This document shows positions 60,247 to 64,000 of a stretch of DNA of 64,000 bases, one piece after another. Under the pieces are notes generated by a model, which saw only the letters and a list, made by a program, of their open reading frames with translations, did no database searches and was not told where the DNA came from. Numbering within the stretch: the stretch's first letter is position 1; every line of letters starts with the position of its first letter. This DNA comes from Dysidea avara (Eukaryota > Porifera > Demospongiae > Dictyoceratida > Dysideidae), in contig NC_089285.1 in assembly GCF_963678975.1 (NCBI RefSeq), positions 4,636,694-4,700,693 of the forward strand. Direction: 5' to 3'. The position numbers and the translations under genes are program-made.

Positions 60247-60876
60247 TACTACACAGTTATACACAGTATGTTAATACCCTACTACACAGTGTGAGACATA
60301 TCCAATACTTATGTGAAAATTTCCCTTCTACACACCATGATACAATTGTTATAATACAATTTACAGGTGTGTATATGGGACTCAGTAAATGGTAAACAAT
60401 TGGGGAAATCCCTAACTGGCCACAGACAGTGGATAACATGGTTGTCATGGAGACCAATGCATCAGTAAGCAAAATTAATAAGCTCATATGCAGACCATGT
60501 GTAGATGTTCTGCATATAGTTGTGAGACTGAATTGTATGGGACTTGTAAATGCGAAGTCAAACTGTTGGAAATGATCAGTGTGGACTTAGCTTTTACCTC
60601 CATTAGCTTTATTGTAATGCCAATGGAAAGTATAGTCAATTAGCTACAGCCTGTACTTGCGGAAGCTACATAGGCCTAACAACCACTGTATCATTTTTTT
60701 GCAGAAGCTGTACAAGCTTTATGCTTGCTTTCAACTTTTGGTCCTTGTGTACATTTATCATCATTTGTGTTAGTAGTTATAACACTTTGTGTACAGCAAT
60801 CATAGCAGCCTGTGCTTGTATACACTGTATTTTGCATTGATAATTACATAATATTTTATGGTACATAATTCGTACA

Positions 60877-61860
60877 GTATATGTACTCCACACTATAGGA
60901 TAGTAGTGTATGTACTCCACACTATAGGATAGTAATGTATGTACTCCAGACTATAGGATAGTAGTGTATGTACTCCACACTATAGGATAGTAATGTATGT
61001 ACTCCAGACTATAGGATAGTAGTGTAAGTACTCCACACTATAGGATAGTAGTGTATGTACTCCACACTATAGGATAGTAGTGTATGTACTCCACACTATA
61101 GGATAGTAGTGTATGTACTCCACACTATAGAATAATAGTGTATGTACTCCACACTATAGGATAGTAGTGTATGTACTCCACACTATAGGATAGTAGTGTA
61201 TGTACTCCACACTATAGGATGGTAGTGTATTTACTCCACTCTATAGGATAGTAGTGTATGTACTCCACACTATAGGATAGTGGTGTATGTACTCCACACT
61301 ATAGGATGGTAGTGTATGTACTCCACACTATAGGATAGTGGTGTATGTACTCCACACTATAGGATAGTAGTGTATGTACTCCACACTATAGGATGGTAGT
61401 GTATTTACTCCACTCTATAGGATAGTAGTGTATGTACTCCACACTATAGGATAGTAGTGTATGTACTCCACACTATAGGATAGTGGTGTATGTACTCCAC
61501 ACTATAGGATAGTAGTGTATGTACTCCACACTATAGGATAGTAGTGTATTTACTCCACACTATAGGATAGTAGTGTATGTACTCCACACTATAGGATAGT
61601 GGTGTATGTACTCCACACTATAGGATGGTAGTGTATTTACTCCACTCTATAGGATAGTAGTGTATGTACTCCACACTATAGGATAGTGGTGTATGTACTC
61701 CACACTATAGGATAGTAGTGTATGTACTCCACACTATAGGATAGTGGTGTATGTACTCCACACTATAGGATGGTAGTGTATTTACTCCACTCTATAGGAT
61801 AGTAGTGTATGTACTCCACACTATAGGATAGTAGTGTATGTACTCCACACTATAGGATAG
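60877..61860 (+). repeat. 29-bp satellite array, ~34 units
   Basis: Unit TATGTACTCCACACTATAGG + ATAGTAGTG, with minor variants (ATGGTAG, ATAGTGG, TTTACTCCACTC) arranged in higher-order blocks. The last unit runs into the acceptor and first codons of the notchless exon at 61856. Confidence 0.95.
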
Positions 61861-62845
61861 TACAGTTCACATATGGGATACAAGACTAGCTCATTCAGTG
61901 ATTATATTAACTGGTCACAGTCAGTCAGTGACTTGTGTATGATGGGGAGGAGAGGGACTGATATATACCTCATCACAAGATAGGACTGTGAAAGTGTGGA
62001 GAGACCGTGATGTGAGTGTAGTGTGTGTAGTGTAGTGCGTGCATATGTGTGTGTGTGTTGTACTAGTGTATGCATGTGGAGTGTGTGCGTGTGTTTGTGT
62101 GCGTTTGCATGTGTGTGTGTGTAGTATGTGTGCATGTGTATGTTTTTGCGTGGGTGTGGGTGTGTGGTATTATCCATACCCACATTACAGAGTTGACATA
62201 TTTCCCCTTCCATCGGGAATATTATGTAGGACACTATCAGGACATGGTCACTGGGTTAGTGGTGTACATGTAGTAGTAACTGGATCATGTGAGCTCCTGT
62301 CAGGTGAACACACTATGTCTCAACACTGACTATGTGTTAAGGACTGGACCATATGAACCAGCTAATGACAGACTGTCTAAACCAGAAGGTATTGTGTAGT
62401 TGTTCAACATATGACCTCTCATGTACATCTGTGTTTATTGGTGAAATATCTTGAAGCTATTTTGGCTTGTCATGATGTTAACAGTACTAACATTTATTGT
62501 ATGTGTCAATGAATACAGAAGACTTCCTTGATTGATATGTAATGATGTTATTTAGCATTACATAATGTGTTGTTAATTTGGATCTCTACACAGGTGACCT
62601 CCACCAGTTGTCATTAGCAAGGTATGACATGAGCACCAGTAATAAGTACGGATGGTACAGTGGTTATTACCATATTAGGAAGTGATCAGTGAAGAACTAC
62701 TTGTGTCGGGATCTGATGACTTTACACTGTTCCTATGGCAACCATCCACCGGCAAGAAACCATTGGCTAGAATGACAGGTAGGTACAGTACAGTGAAATA
62801 CAATATTGTTTAAACAGCACTTACTGGAGAAAATACATGTATTAT

Positions 62846-63147
62846 ACAAGTATAAGAAAAAATTGGGAATTTTAAATTAGATTAGGGACAATGTATAATG
62901 TTGCAATAAAAAGTACTGAAACAAGCTGGATCAGAGTAGTACGTAATGTCCAAACACTGTAAAACAATAAGAAGTGAATATCCCTACTGTGCTACCCAAT
63001 GCACAGTAGGGATATTCACTTCTTATTGTTTTACAGTATTTGGACATTATGTACTACTCTGATCCAGCTTGTTTCAGTACTTTTTATTGCAGCATTATAC
63101 ATTGTCCCTAATCTAATTTAAAATTCCCAATTTTTTCTTATACTTGT
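62846..63147. mobile_element. 302-bp palindromic MITE, uninterrupted
   Basis: Arms of about 150 bp, from ACAAGTATAAGAAAAAATTG to the central CACTGTGCTACCCAATGCAC-like loop, are near-perfect complements. The interrupted twin is at 48191-49129. Confidence 0.85.
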
Positions 63148-63519
63148 TTGCGAAGTTTTTGTGCAAGCTCATGACCACTAAATATCTGCTGAGTTACTCA
63201 CAGCACTATTATACTAGATTATGACTCATACAATAACAACTGATCAGTGGGCGTGGCTCTACATAAGTCAGCAGACAATAATGGACTTGGATTCGTGCAT
63301 ACCTACACACTGATGAATGGAAGTGGTTACCATATGTCTACAGACTGTAATTTACGTAAGTGGACGTGGCTCATGAAAGAAGCAGAGCTACGCTATGACG
63401 TGTAGTAACACATCCACATTTAATTTAGCACGTAGGGTCAGACCCGAATAATCTGTAAAGTAGGACCTGGATGACCTGACTCGGTTTGACATTGTTACTA
63501 ATTAACGATATTTATTGAC

Positions 63520-63765
63520 TTACACATTCGCTATATAGTTCGCCGTGAGTTGCTCTCTCTGATCGATATCAACAGCGAGTCTGACGTACGCGTGTGTTTT
63601 TGGTACAACCGGCGACCACGAGTATTCGAATAGTTTGATGCAATATACACTGGTATGGAAGCCGTATTGTAGTCTATTAACACTCAGCAGTAGAACCTTG
63701 ACTGATGGCCATGGTAGAGAAGGATAAAAGGTAAGACAATAGTGCAAGCATTGTATGTTTATCAA
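63520..63765 (-). CDS. Duplicate of the 81-codon frame at 49650
   Basis: Same frame with a few substitutions, ending VDIDQREQLTANYIANV. No recognised domain; coding status doubtful. Confidence 0.2.
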   Translation of the reverse strand: MINIQCLHYCLTFYPSLPWPSVKVLLLSVNRLQYGFHTSVYCIKLFEYSWSPVVPKTHAYVRLAVDIDQREQLTANYIANV

Positions 63766-64000
63766 TATACCAAAGGTTTTTTCTTAAGCAATCTAGAAAC
63801 GTTTCTGCGAAAGAATTAGGGCTGTAGCTGTAGCCAGTTTTCTGCTACGCTTAACTGAAGACGTCAGGCAGGCAGGCAGTAGAAAATTCCATTGACTAAA
63901 TTTAAAAAAAAATTCTGTAGCAACTTGACGGAAACATTTCGGGTCGATCTGAAGACACTTTTGGGCTTGGTTTTACCCAACCAATACTGTCATATCGTTT

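Larger units (their letters stand above)
56636..62778 (+). pseudogene. NLE1: Notchless homologue (NLE1-like), WD40 exons, duplicate copy 2
   Basis: Exons 56636-56712, 60367-60464, 61856-62011, 62216-62254, 62304-62388, 62594-62645 and 62690-62778 match copy 1, except that 61856-62011 is present only here. It reads VHIWDTRLAHSVIILTGHSQ and later SSQDRTVKVWRDRD. In that exon TGA at 61940-61942 stands where animal notchless proteins have arginine, as a C-to-T change of CGA would give. The acceptor before 62216 reads CATCG instead of CATAG. The intron 62255-62303 is 49 nt. The N-terminal exons are not repeated. The copy seems non-functional by itself, and its damage differs from that of copy 1. 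Confidence 0.85.
55835..64000 (+). repeat. Large tandem duplication, copy 2 (continues past the window)
   Basis: Matches 45385-50132. Copy 2 additionally has a 2.77-kb transposon (57313-60080) and about 1.45 kb around the 29-bp array. It lacks the 635-bp insertion at 48363. Confidence 0.9.

Noticed and set aside
60877-61860. CRISPR-like or telomere-like array
   Set aside because: 29-bp units abut with no spacers, are not telomeric, and lie in an intron of a eukaryotic gene.

Overview
The window is AT-rich eukaryotic DNA with split genes, very short introns (43-49 nt in places), heavy repeat content and many nested transposons. Protein matches are to animal-type families, so an early-branching animal such as a sponge is the most plausible source. 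That assignment is inference; the sequence alone does not name the species.

Host gene: the only recognisable housekeeping gene is a plus-strand WD40 gene of the notchless (NLE1) type, a ribosome-biogenesis factor. Its N-terminal exons are at 14181-14641. The next exons start only at 44237 and run to 48117. A second, partial set of the same exons lies at 56636-62778, because a block (about 45385-50132) is tandemly repeated at 55835-64000. Each copy carries its own damage.

Main finding: the 29.6-kb gap between the second and third NLE1 exons is filled almost exactly by one apparent 29.3-kb DNA transposon (14749-44042) with inverted ends of about 180 bp. Near its middle are two divergently transcribed split genes. 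On the minus strand (31149 to 23053) is a KDZ-type transposase with CxC5- and CxC6-like cysteine clusters, a chromodomain-like tail and conserved core blocks, broken by one in-frame stop. On the plus strand (31346-40389) is an eight-exon gene with a complete open frame of 529 codons and a DUF3987-like P-loop ATPase fold. About 0.2 kb between them looks like a shared promoter. Two long tandem arrays of related sequence, in opposite orientation, sit near the two ends (18608-20360 and 40850-42240).

Layout: 1-5 kb holds dispersed repeats and small hairpins. 4.8-6.0 kb is a repeat carrying a 448-bp palindromic element with a 9-bp target duplication. 6.06-9.07 kb is a 31-bp minisatellite. 9.3-9.7 kb is a nested palindrome. 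10.1-11.1 kb is a dead non-LTR retrotransposon. 14.2-48.1 kb is NLE1 copy 1 with the giant element inside it. 51-55 kb holds a hAT transposase remnant split by a TTAA-type element that itself holds another transposon. 55.8-64 kb is the second duplicate, carrying a 2.77-kb transposon and a 1-kb array of a 29-bp repeat.

Because the 45-64 kb block is duplicated, paired filled and empty sites give direct evidence for several insertions.
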